NCBI RefSeq assembly: GCF_002933815.1
Contig: NZ_BEYR01000009.1
Coordinates: 1 to 64,000 of the forward strand
Length of the DNA: 64,000 nt
Source: Sphingobacterium sp. HMA12
GTDB taxonomy: Bacteria; Bacteroidota; Bacteroidia; Sphingobacteriales; Sphingobacteriaceae
Reading direction: 5' to 3'
Of the stretch, positions 43,222-50,700 are shown piece by piece. Position 1 is the first letter of the stretch. Each line of letters begins with the position of its first letter. A program made the position numbers and the translations under genes. Below the pieces are notes generated by a model. The model saw nothing but the letters and a program-made list of their open reading frames with translations. It was not told the DNA's origin and did no database searches.

Positions 43222-44090
43222 TGATATGCGATAATTAAAACTGAAATAATGGAAAGAGCTATCCCCAGGTAATTCAACCATGAGAGTCTTTCTTTAAAAA
43301 ATAATACACCCACCAAAGCACCCAGCGAGATAACACCAATATTCATTCCAGTAAATACGATGGAAGGATTCTCAGGTAATGCCCGATGAGCTTTCATATA
43401 AAATAAAATATTACAAAAATTGAAAGCGCCTAAAATCAGGCCGTAGACAACAGCTTTACCTGAAAAGTTCTGCTTTTCAACAAAGATAAAATAGCCTAAT
43501 AAACCAAATGCAATCAGCATGGCCATGACAAAGATAATAAACATCGAACTGACGTACGGTATTGTCACATGCAATGCAACCTGTTTAAAAAGAACATCAA
43601 TAATCCCCATACCAATAAAAACAAGCAATGGGTAGAGACTATTTTTATATCCTGTATTTGACAGGGCTACTGTAGGGAGAGATTTTCGCCAACCGATAGA
43701 ACATATTACCGCCAATAGACCTCCCCCTATCCCCAATAGTTTATTTCCCTGTAGCTTTTCGTGAAATAAAAAAAATGCCGCCAATAAGGGAATAAATAAA
43801 GACAGTCGTTGGGCTACCTCCGTTTTTACCAAACCGCTATAACGGATAGATAACGCAATAAATACAAACATCCCCGGTAACAGCACAGCCAGTGCGGCAT
43901 ATAACGGGAATGGTAAGGCATCCCAGCTAATTTCTTTTATTTCAGGTCGTAATATAAAGTAGGTCAAAGCAACCGCCATAGGATAATTCCAGACAATCAC
44001 TTGTTTTGTTTCTACGCCATACTGTTTTGCCAATTTTAATAATACGGCTACAGTGACGCTGCAGATAACACTTATGAGGACAAAAATCAT
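43218..44090 (-). CDS. EamA/DMT family transporter
   Basis: The 290-residue protein has ten hydrophobic helices in two five-helix halves, the layout of the drug/metabolite transporter superfamily. GLVKTEVAQRLSLFIPLLAAFFLFHEKL and GMNIGVISLGALVGVLFFKERLSWLNYLG are the repeated EamA signatures. Substrate unknown. It lies 15 bases after the nuclease gene and overlaps yigZ by four bases. Confidence 0.88.
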   Translation of the reverse strand: MIFVLISVICSVTVAVLLKLAKQYGVETKQVIVWNYPMAVALTYFILRPEIKEISWDALPFPLYAALAVLLPGMFVFIALSIRYSGLVKTEVAQRLSLFIPLLAAFFLFHEKLQGNKLLGIGGGLLAVICSIGWRKSLPTVALSNTGYKNSLYPLLVFIGMGIIDVLFKQVALHVTIPYVSSMFIIFVMAMLIAFGLLGYFIFVEKQNFSGKAVVYGLILGAFNFCNILFYMKAHRALPENPSIVFTGMNIGVISLGALVGVLFFKERLSWLNYLGIALSIISVLIIAYQ

Positions 44091-44105
44091 TGTTCTGTTA
44101 CTAAA

Positions 44106-44582
44106 TTATTTCCAAAGCCCGCGCTTAGCCTGACGGGCCTCCCGTTCTAATTTTACAAAAAAATCGGCATACTGAACATTCGGCGTCAGGGTGTAGGTCA
44201 CAGCATAGCCTTGCTCTACCAACTCCGCGTTAACAAATTTCTCCCTAAGATACACATAAGCTAGAAGTCTTCCATAACGATCCTTTTTACCGACATCAAA
44301 CACCAGTTTCACATTCTTTCCGGTCAACATAGTTTTTAGATATTCTTTTGCCTCCACGCCATAGTAACCAACTTCCTTTCGCGCCGATCTCCTTGTTTCG
44401 GGTGCATCAATCCCGATCAACCGGACCCGCTCACCTTTTTTACTACCATTTTCAATCACAAAGGTATCACCATCAATTACCCGTCGCACCTTCACATACC
44501 GCTCCTCCCCTTTATAAGAAAAACCTAAAAACAAGAAACAGATGATCGTGGCACTTACCAAAAAATTAAATCGCGCTAGCAT
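44106..44582 (-). CDS. Staphylococcal nuclease-like thermonuclease
   Basis: I chose ATG 44582 (158 residues) because it precedes a single hydrophobic segment (about 7-22) that looks like a signal or membrane anchor; the longer frame starts in AT-rich non-coding DNA. Catalytic and metal residues of SNase are conserved: D37 in VIDGDT, R54 in RVRLIGIDAPET with D59 and E62, and R105 in KDRYGRLLAYV. It is a secreted or anchored Ca-dependent nuclease that may feed nucleotides to the phosphorylase encoded in the same operon (inference). Confidence 0.9.
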   Translation of the reverse strand: MLARFNFLVSATIICFLFLGFSYKGEERYVKVRRVIDGDTFVIENGSKKGERVRLIGIDAPETRRSARKEVGYYGVEAKEYLKTMLTGKNVKLVFDVGKKDRYGRLLAYVYLREKFVNAELVEQGYAVTYTLTPNVQYADFFVKLEREARQAKRGLWK

Positions 44583-44928
44583 AAAAATTACATTTGAACA
44601 AAGGTAATAAAATACTTTTTCAGCAGACAACGGATAAAATATGTCATATTTAAACAAAAAAATCACTGTTTTTAAATAAAAAATACACATAAAAACAACT
44701 CATTTTATATACGTTTTTTGTGTTAAAAAATCATATAAAAAAAACAACAATAAAACAGCTTTTAAAATACCAACAATATGAAAATAAGAATTTTACAATT
44801 TAACAACTCTAAAAAAACACATAAAAATATAGCCATTTTTACCTTCAAAAAACAAGTAAAAAACAGCTATAAATGATGCATTTTTTATTAAAAAAATTAT
44901 TTTTTCTTTGATATTTCAAAAACATTCG
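44583..44928. other. AT-rich intergenic spacer
   Basis: About 345 bases with very high A+T content and no credible gene. It must contain the promoter of the minus-strand nuclease operon, but I cannot place it with confidence because many TTTG/CAAA strings occur by chance. Confidence 0.6.
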
Positions 44929-44936
44929 TACATTTG
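44907..44936 (+). promoter_or_regulatory. Promoter of the aromatic biosynthesis operon
   Basis: TTTG (44907-44910), 18 nt, then TACATTTG (44929-44936). Spacing is one base short of the usual 19-21. The expected transcript start (about 44941) is about 15 nt before the leader peptide ATG. Confidence 0.65.
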
Positions 44937-44956
44937 AAATGTCAAACAACACAAGG

Positions 44957-45022
44957 ATGAACAGATCATATACATATTTCTATTTTAACTTCTTTTATTT
45001 TAAAAATAAGAGCCGGGATTAG
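44957..45022 (+). CDS. Phe/Tyr-rich leader peptide of the pheA attenuator
   Basis: A 21-codon frame, ATG 44957 to TAG 45022, encodes MNRSYTYFYFNFFYFKNKSRD-like sequence with five Phe and four Tyr between residues 5 and 15 (YTYFYFNFFYF). AAGG precedes the ATG closely. It lies just after a promoter and just before a terminator-type hairpin ahead of pheA. A ribosome stalling on Phe or Tyr codons would leave 45010-45020 free; one that reaches the stop would cover it. This is the classical logic of amino-acid attenuation. It is too short for ordinary gene finders. Confidence 0.8.
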   Translation: MNRSYTYFYFNFFYFKNKSRD

Positions 45023-45088
45023 ATTGTGTATACATTAAAATATAACAAGAAAGAGTCCCGGTTTAGATCATCGGGACTCTTTCTTGTT
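45010..45088 (+). promoter_or_regulatory. Transcription attenuator upstream of pheA
   Basis: Terminator: 45044-45060 pairs perfectly over 17 bp with 45072-45088 (stem end GAGTCCCG/CGGGACTC), with an 11-nt loop and TTTCTTGTTT on the 3' side. Antiterminator: 45010-45020 (GAGCCGGGATT, the end of the leader ORF) can pair with 45054-45064 (AGTCCCGGTTT) over 11 pairs, three of them G-U, which would prevent the terminator. The two foldings exclude each other. Confidence 0.78.
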
Positions 45089-45114
45089 TAAGGGCAAAAT
45101 AGCAACAAAAAAAA

Positions 45115-45939
45115 ATGAGTTTAAAAATTGCGATACAAGGAGCAAAAGCTTCATTTCACGAGGAAGCAGCATTTAAATATTTTGGACGCGAAGTCGAGAT
45201 TGTTGAATGTGATTCGTTCAAAAAAACCTGTGAATTGCTTAAGCAAAGAAAAGTAGATTACATTGTTATGGCGATTGAAAATTCGATTGCGGGTAGCCTG
45301 CTACCAAACTACAATCTGCTTCGAGACTATAAATTTCATATCACAGGTGAAGTCTATCTCAACATTCAGCAGAATCTGATGGTATTGCCGGGTGTTAAAT
45401 TGAAAGATATAAAACACATCGAATCACATCCGATCGCCATCCGTCAATGCGAAGAATTCCTTTCGGAACTGGAGGGTGTACGTATTACCGAAGGATCAGA
45501 CACGGCGGCCACAGCAAAGATGATCGCTGAACGAAAATTAACTGATACAGCTGCAATTGCGGGTACTTTGGCTGCTGAGATCTATGGTCTTGAGATTCTG
45601 GAGAAAAGAATCGAAACCAATAAAAAGAATGCAACACGTTTTTTGGTTCTATCGAATGAGGTGGTTGAACACAAAAATGCCAATAAAGCATCTTTATCTT
45701 TTCAAACTGGAAATACCGTAGGCTCCTTGGCGACAATTTTACAGTGTTTCGCTGAGCAAAATATCAACCTGAGCAAGATTCAGTCCATGCCTGTTATCGG
45801 AAAACGCAACGAATATGACTTTTTTGTTGATGTTGAATGGAAAAAACAATCAGACTATGAAGCTGCGATCCGAAAAGTACTCAAACATAGTATCAATTTC
45901 AATATTATGGGCGAATACATCAAAAACGAAAAATTATAA
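45115..45939 (+). CDS. pheA: Prephenate dehydratase
   Basis: The 274-residue enzyme converts prephenate to phenylpyruvate, committing to phenylalanine. It has the catalytic domain (about 3-180) with MAIENSIAGSLLPNYNLL, DTAATAKMIAE and the T-R-F motif in KNATRFLVLSN, followed by an ACT domain (about 195-270; SLATILQCFAEQNINLSKIQSMP) for feedback by phenylalanine. It is a stand-alone dehydratase without chorismate mutase, which instead is fused to the DAHP synthase encoded by the next gene. Expression is likely attenuated through the upstream leader. Confidence 0.95.
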   Translation: MSLKIAIQGAKASFHEEAAFKYFGREVEIVECDSFKKTCELLKQRKVDYIVMAIENSIAGSLLPNYNLLRDYKFHITGEVYLNIQQNLMVLPGVKLKDIKHIESHPIAIRQCEEFLSELEGVRITEGSDTAATAKMIAERKLTDTAAIAGTLAAEIYGLEILEKRIETNKKNATRFLVLSNEVVEHKNANKASLSFQTGNTVGSLATILQCFAEQNINLSKIQSMPVIGKRNEYDFFVDVEWKKQSDYEAAIRKVLKHSINFNIMGEYIKNEKL

Positions 45940-46056
45940 TCAACAATTTAATACTTATAAAAAAATCAACTTACCTGAATCTGTTGGAGCGATAAAAGCT
46001 TACAAAACAAGCAGAAGAGCTTAACAGACTCAGATACCTTTAAAAAATTTATTCCG

Positions 46057-47169
46057 ATGAAAAATACATTAGAAATCGCTCCTTTGAAATCATGGTTGGA
46101 TACTGGAGACAAACCTTTAATTATCGCAGGTCCTTGTAGTGCAGAGACAGAAGAACAATTGGTATCTACAGCACATTTATTGGCAAATACTGGAAAAGTA
46201 AATATCTTACGTGCTGGAATCTGGAAGCCCCGCACTCGTCCAGGTGAATTTGAAGGTATCGGTTCCATTGGTTTGGAGTGGTTGAAGAGAGCGAAAGAAG
46301 AAACCGGTTTATTGACAGCTACAGAGGTTGCGACAGCAAAACACGTCGAAGAAGCTTTGGCAGCTGGTGTTGATGTACTTTGGGTAGGCGCACGTTCAAC
46401 TGCAAATCCGTTCACAGTACAAGAAATTGCTGATGCACTACAGGGAGTAGATGTACCAGTTTTCGTAAAAAACCCTGTTAATCCAGATTTATCGTTGTGG
46501 ATCGGTGCTTTGGAGCGTATCAACCGTGCTGGCATCAAAAAATTAGGTGCTATCCACCGCGGATTCTCATCTTACGAGAAAACAGCATTCCGCAACGAGC
46601 CGATGTGGGATTTAGCAATCCAATTAAAAACTGCTTGCCCTAATTTGCCGATCATCAATGATCCTAGCCACATCTGTGGTAACCGCGAATTGTTACCGTA
46701 CATCGCACAAAAAGCAATGGATATGGATATGCAAGGTTTGATCATCGAATCACATATTGATCCTTCTGTTGCATGGACAGATGCCAAACAACAAGTTACG
46801 CCGGCAGCCTTAGCAGAGTTGATCAATCATTTGACATTACGTAAAGCTGATTCTGACAACCCATCATTTGAGGACAAATTAGCCGAATTGCGTAGCAACA
46901 TTGATAAATTGGATGATTTAATTATTCAGAAAATCGGCGAGCGTATGAAAATTGCGGAGAAAATCGGTGAATACAAACGCGATAACAATGTGACAATTTT
47001 ACAGGTAAACCGTTGGGATGAGATTGTTCAAAAACGCACAAAACTTGCTGAAGCACTATCTTTGGGCAGTGAATTTGCAACAAAATTCCTAGAATTAATT
47101 CACAATGAATCTATCCGTAAACAAAACGCGGTAATGAATTCACAGGAACAACCAACAGCCGAAGCATAA
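46057..47169 (+). CDS. DAHP synthase-chorismate mutase fusion
   Basis: The 370-residue enzyme joins a class I-beta DAHP synthase (about 1-260; PLIIAGPCSAETEEQ, RAGIWKPRTRPGEFEGIG, KNPVNPDLSLWIGALERI, DPSHICGNRELL) to an AroQ chorismate mutase (about 272-360; DNIDKLDDLIIQKIGERMKI, KRDNNVTILQVNRWDE). It therefore catalyses the first step of the shikimate pathway and the conversion of chorismate to prephenate. In Bacteroidota and Bacillus the mutase part can also act as the feedback site for prephenate. It ends one base into the aroA start. Confidence 0.95.
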   Translation: MKNTLEIAPLKSWLDTGDKPLIIAGPCSAETEEQLVSTAHLLANTGKVNILRAGIWKPRTRPGEFEGIGSIGLEWLKRAKEETGLLTATEVATAKHVEEALAAGVDVLWVGARSTANPFTVQEIADALQGVDVPVFVKNPVNPDLSLWIGALERINRAGIKKLGAIHRGFSSYEKTAFRNEPMWDLAIQLKTACPNLPIINDPSHICGNRELLPYIAQKAMDMDMQGLIIESHIDPSVAWTDAKQQVTPAALAELINHLTLRKADSDNPSFEDKLAELRSNIDKLDDLIIQKIGERMKIAEKIGEYKRDNNVTILQVNRWDEIVQKRTKLAEALSLGSEFATKFLELIHNESIRKQNAVMNSQEQPTAEA

Positions 47170-48419
47170 TGAATCAACAAGTCATCAAGCTGACGCACCC
47201 ATCAAAAAAAATAAAAGGCACGGTTCAACTGACAGGATCAAAATCCGAGAGCAACCGTGCTCTTATTATTCACTCGTTGAGCAAGGGAAAGGTTGATATA
47301 GCGAATCTTTCCGAGGCTGCCGATACGGTTACGTTAAACCGTGTATTGCAGATCGCATCAGATCCCCAACCCGGCTACAACACGATTGACATCGGCCCTG
47401 CAGGTACAGCAATGCGCTTTTTAACGGCTTACCTGAACCTCGTTCCAGGAAACTTTATCCTTACCGGGACCGAACGCATGCAACAAAGGCCAATCGGCAT
47501 ATTGGTTGACGCCATGAAGGAAATCGGCGCTGACATTCATTATGAAAAAAAAGCGGGCTATCCGCCCCTAAAAATAGAAGGAGGTTTATTTCAAGGAAAG
47601 GACCGCGTACGGATAAAAGGAAACATCAGTAGTCAATACATCTCGGCGCTGCTTTTAATTGCTCCCGCATTGAAAAAAGGGCTTACATTGGAAATCGAGG
47701 GCGAACTGACTTCCAGACCCTATGTATCCATGACCCTCGATATGCTGAAAAGTGTCGGTATACAGCATCAGTGGACAGCGAATGAAATACATATTGCCCC
47801 ACAGGCTTTTTCAAAAAGCACGATTTATGTGGAGCCAGATTGGAGCGCAGCCTCTTACTGGTACGCTATTGTAGCGTTGGCTGAAGACGGTGCATCTATT
47901 GTGTTACCGGGACTTAAAAAAGACAGTTTACAGGGAGATATTGCAATTGTTGATATCATGACCCATTTTGGCGTGCAATCCAGTTTTGAAGCCGATGGCT
48001 TACATCTTCATAAAACAGCAATAGATTCGGAAAAAACGTTATTTGATTTCAAAGAATGCCCAGATCTAGCGCAGACTGTCGTCGTTGTCGCTGCAGCTTT
48101 AGGTCGTGACGTTTCATTTGCAGGTCTTGAAACATTAAAGATCAAAGAAACGGACCGAATTACCGCTTTACAGACTGAGATAGCAAAATTTGGCGCTGAA
48201 TTGATAGCAGATAACGAAACCTATCATCTTAAAACAGCACAGGTATTCCAACCAAAAGAGGTGACATTTGACACCTATGAGGACCACCGTATGGCAATGG
48301 CGTTTGCCCCCCTTGCATTGGTTTTTGACCAGATCAAGATTGCCGAGCCAATGGTTGTAGAAAAATCGTATCCTGATTTCTGGAAACATCTACAGGCCCA
48401 ATCTTTTATCATTGACTAA
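47169..48419 (+). CDS. aroA: 3-phosphoshikimate 1-carboxyvinyltransferase (EPSP synthase)
   Basis: The 416-residue enzyme transfers enolpyruvyl from PEP to shikimate 3-phosphate. Signatures seen: LTGSKSESNRALIIHSL with the catalytic Lys, IDIGPAGTAMRFLTAYL at the PEP site, and KIKETDRITALQTEIAKFGA and YEDHRMAMAFAPLAL in the C-terminal half. The gene starts on the last base of the preceding stop codon (TAATG), consistent with one operon. A hairpin follows its stop. Confidence 0.96.
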   Translation: MNQQVIKLTHPSKKIKGTVQLTGSKSESNRALIIHSLSKGKVDIANLSEAADTVTLNRVLQIASDPQPGYNTIDIGPAGTAMRFLTAYLNLVPGNFILTGTERMQQRPIGILVDAMKEIGADIHYEKKAGYPPLKIEGGLFQGKDRVRIKGNISSQYISALLLIAPALKKGLTLEIEGELTSRPYVSMTLDMLKSVGIQHQWTANEIHIAPQAFSKSTIYVEPDWSAASYWYAIVALAEDGASIVLPGLKKDSLQGDIAIVDIMTHFGVQSSFEADGLHLHKTAIDSEKTLFDFKECPDLAQTVVVVAAALGRDVSFAGLETLKIKETDRITALQTEIAKFGAELIADNETYHLKTAQVFQPKEVTFDTYEDHRMAMAFAPLALVFDQIKIAEPMVVEKSYPDFWKHLQAQSFIID

Positions 48420-48425
48420 TATTTA

Positions 48426-48463
48426 AAAACCTGGGAGAATACAGTTATATACTTCCAGGTTTT
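48426..48463 (+). terminator. Terminator after aroA
   Basis: AAAACCTGG (48426-48434) pairs with CCAGGTTTT (48455-48463) around a 20-nt loop. The stem is short, so readthrough into aroC is possible. Confidence 0.65.
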
Positions 48464-48634
48464 ATAACCTATATACACGCTATTAATAGCTTTAATGGCA
48501 ACGGAAGGACACTATCCGGTAAACAGACTCAGACGTGATTTAAAATCATCAAAATTGATAAAGTTAGGTTTTACAGTAGTGTTTTCATTGCATTTAAAGG
48601 CAAATTTATCTAAGTTTATTGAAATTTAATTCTT

Positions 48635-49741
48635 ATGGCAGGAAACTCATTTGGCGATTTATTCAGAATCAGCACTTTTGGCGAATCACACGGTAAAGCG
48701 ATCGGTGTAATTATTGATGGTTGCCCCTCAAATATAACGATAGACGAAGAGTTTATACAGTCTGAACTAGATAAACGGAAACCGGGACAGTCCAGGATTA
48801 CGACACAACGAAAAGAAAGTGATACCGCTCAGATATTATCGGGCGTATTCGAAGGCAAGTCGACCGGAACACCGATTGCCATTGTTATACCAAATGAAGA
48901 TCAGCGTTCTAAGGACTATACCCACATTAAAGATATCTTTAGACCTTCCCATGCGGACTTCACCTACCAAATGAAATATGGTATCCGTGATTACCGTGGC
49001 GGTGGCCGCTCTTCAGCCCGTGAAACAGCCGCCCGCGTTGCTGCAGGTGCTGTTGCAAAGAGCTTTTTACAACAATTTGGCATCGAAATCTTCGCGCATG
49101 TTTCGGGTGTAGGTAGGATCGAAGCGCCCAATTTGGACACCAAAGATCTTAAAGCCCTGCTTGAGCTGCGCGAATCCAATATCGCACGCTGTGCTGATCC
49201 GGCCACCGCCAATGAAATGGTCGAATTTATAGATTCAGTAAGAAAAGCAGGTGATACAGTAGGTGGACGCATTTCGACAGTGATAAGACATGTTCCTATT
49301 GGACTTGGAGAACCCGTATTTGACAAACTCCATGCTGACCTTGCAAAAGCGATGATGAGCATCAATGCCGTACACGGATTTGAATATGGATCAGGTTTTG
49401 CAGGTTCGGAGTTGCGAGGTTCCGAACATAATGATATATTTGTAGCAGATGACCATGATTTAAATCAAGTGCATACACATACCAATTTCTCCGGGGGAAT
49501 ACAAGGTGGTATATCAAACGGCATGGATATTACTTTTAAAGTAGCATTTAAGCCTGTTGCCACCATCATGAGAGATCAAGAAACAGTCGACATCCATGGC
49601 AATCCGGCCATCGCAAGTGGCAAGGGAAGACATGATCCTTGTGTTGTTTCGAGAGCGGTAATTATTGTGGAAGCCATGGCAGCACTTGTGATTGCGGATC
49701 ATCTACTTAAACATCAAAGTTACAAACATGCTGCAAGATAA
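48635..49741 (+). CDS. aroC: Chorismate synthase
   Basis: The 368-residue enzyme makes chorismate from EPSP with reduced FMN. Motifs seen: FRISTFGESHGKAIGVIIDGCP at the N-terminus, YGIRDYRGGGRSSARETAARVAAGA, and SGGIQGGISNGMDI near the C-terminus. The length is typical. It lies 215 bp after aroA, behind a hairpin, so it has its own promoter or depends on readthrough. The downstream ROK gene overlaps it by 14 bases. Confidence 0.97.
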   Translation: MAGNSFGDLFRISTFGESHGKAIGVIIDGCPSNITIDEEFIQSELDKRKPGQSRITTQRKESDTAQILSGVFEGKSTGTPIAIVIPNEDQRSKDYTHIKDIFRPSHADFTYQMKYGIRDYRGGGRSSARETAARVAAGAVAKSFLQQFGIEIFAHVSGVGRIEAPNLDTKDLKALLELRESNIARCADPATANEMVEFIDSVRKAGDTVGGRISTVIRHVPIGLGEPVFDKLHADLAKAMMSINAVHGFEYGSGFAGSELRGSEHNDIFVADDHDLNQVHTHTNFSGGIQGGISNGMDITFKVAFKPVATIMRDQETVDIHGNPAIASGKGRHDPCVVSRAVIIVEAMAALVIADHLLKHQSYKHAAR

Positions 49742-50582
49742 TTATGTCGTAGGTGTTGACATTGGAGGCACTCATATTTCCGCCTGTATCATTGACACCA
49801 AACAATGGAATATACATTTAGAGAACGTGGTCAGAAACCACGTTTTTTCTCAAGGAGATGCTAAAACGATTTTACACACTTGGGCTTCCACAATACAGGA
49901 AAGTATTACCACCTCACCCACTGCTATTCAATTCATTGGCATAGCAATGCCGGGGCCTTTTGACTATGAAAATGGTATCTCTAAAATGTTAGGACAAAGC
50001 AAGTACGACAACTTGTACGATCAAGACATTAAAAGCCTTTTATCCGCTGAGTTGGGTTTACCTCCTACCGCCATTCACTTTATCAATGATGCCGCGGCTT
50101 TCTTACAGGGGGAAATATTTGTACAGAACCTTCAGACCAATCCGAGAATACTCGGGATTACATTGGGCACAGGCTTAGGATCTGCAGTATGGAATAAAGG
50201 CGAGAAGGCCTTCGATGCAGACCTTTGGAATACACCTTATCAAGAAAGTATCTTTGAAGAATATCTTGTGACAAGATGGTTTGTCAAACGATTCAAAGAA
50301 ATCACTGGGAAAGATGTCACTGGTTTAAAGGAAATCTTGGACAATCATAGAGAAACGGCTGCATTCGCTACAATCAAAGATGAATACGCAACACATTTAT
50401 TTGATTTTATGCAGTTTTTTGAAGAAAAATATCAGACTAACCTCTTTATTATTGGTGGTAATATTGCGAAAGCACTTCCTATCTTTATTGCAGATCGGGA
50501 AGAATTCAATAGATTCACCATCCATACAGCGATATTGGGTGAGAAGGCAGCCATGATCGGCGCAGCAAGTATTTTCAGTTAG
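49728..50582 (+). CDS. ROK family sugar kinase-like protein
   Basis: The 284-residue protein has the ROK ATPase elements VVGVDIGGTHISACIID, FINDAAAFLQGE with the catalytic Asp, and ITLGTGLGSAVW. The usual zinc-binding CxCGxxGC motif of ROK kinases is missing; the matching place reads DADLWNTPYQESIFEEYL. Glucokinase-like activity is therefore plausible but unproven. The start is ATG 49728, giving a 14-base overlap with aroC; a frame from 49692 lies inside aroC. A long hairpin follows. Confidence 0.85.
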   Translation: MLQDNYVVGVDIGGTHISACIIDTKQWNIHLENVVRNHVFSQGDAKTILHTWASTIQESITTSPTAIQFIGIAMPGPFDYENGISKMLGQSKYDNLYDQDIKSLLSAELGLPPTAIHFINDAAAFLQGEIFVQNLQTNPRILGITLGTGLGSAVWNKGEKAFDADLWNTPYQESIFEEYLVTRWFVKRFKEITGKDVTGLKEILDNHRETAAFATIKDEYATHLFDFMQFFEEKYQTNLFIIGGNIAKALPIFIADREEFNRFTIHTAILGEKAAMIGAASIFS

Positions 50583-50624
50583 TTCAGGACTTAAAACACA
50601 AAATAGCGTTTCCCCTAAAAAAGA

Positions 50625-50668
50625 ATGCTATTCAAGGAGCGTCCCACAAGAAGCTCCTTGAATAGCAT
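50625..50668. terminator. Bidirectional hairpin between ROK and E1 genes
   Basis: 16-bp perfect stem, 50625-50640 with 50653-50668, 12-nt loop. It lies between convergent genes and likely ends both transcripts; the flanking T-runs are weak. Confidence 0.8.
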
Positions 50669-50700
50669 CGTTAAAATAACAGATCCAAAAAGATATCCAT

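Noticed and set aside
44583..44928. Very AT-rich spacer as a possible foreign island
   Set aside because: It is short, has no genes or repeats of mobile DNA, and AT-rich spacers are normal in this genome.
45815..46024. 69-codon frame at the end of pheA
   Set aside because: It overlaps pheA in another frame and has no features of a real protein; it is not a displaced tyrA.
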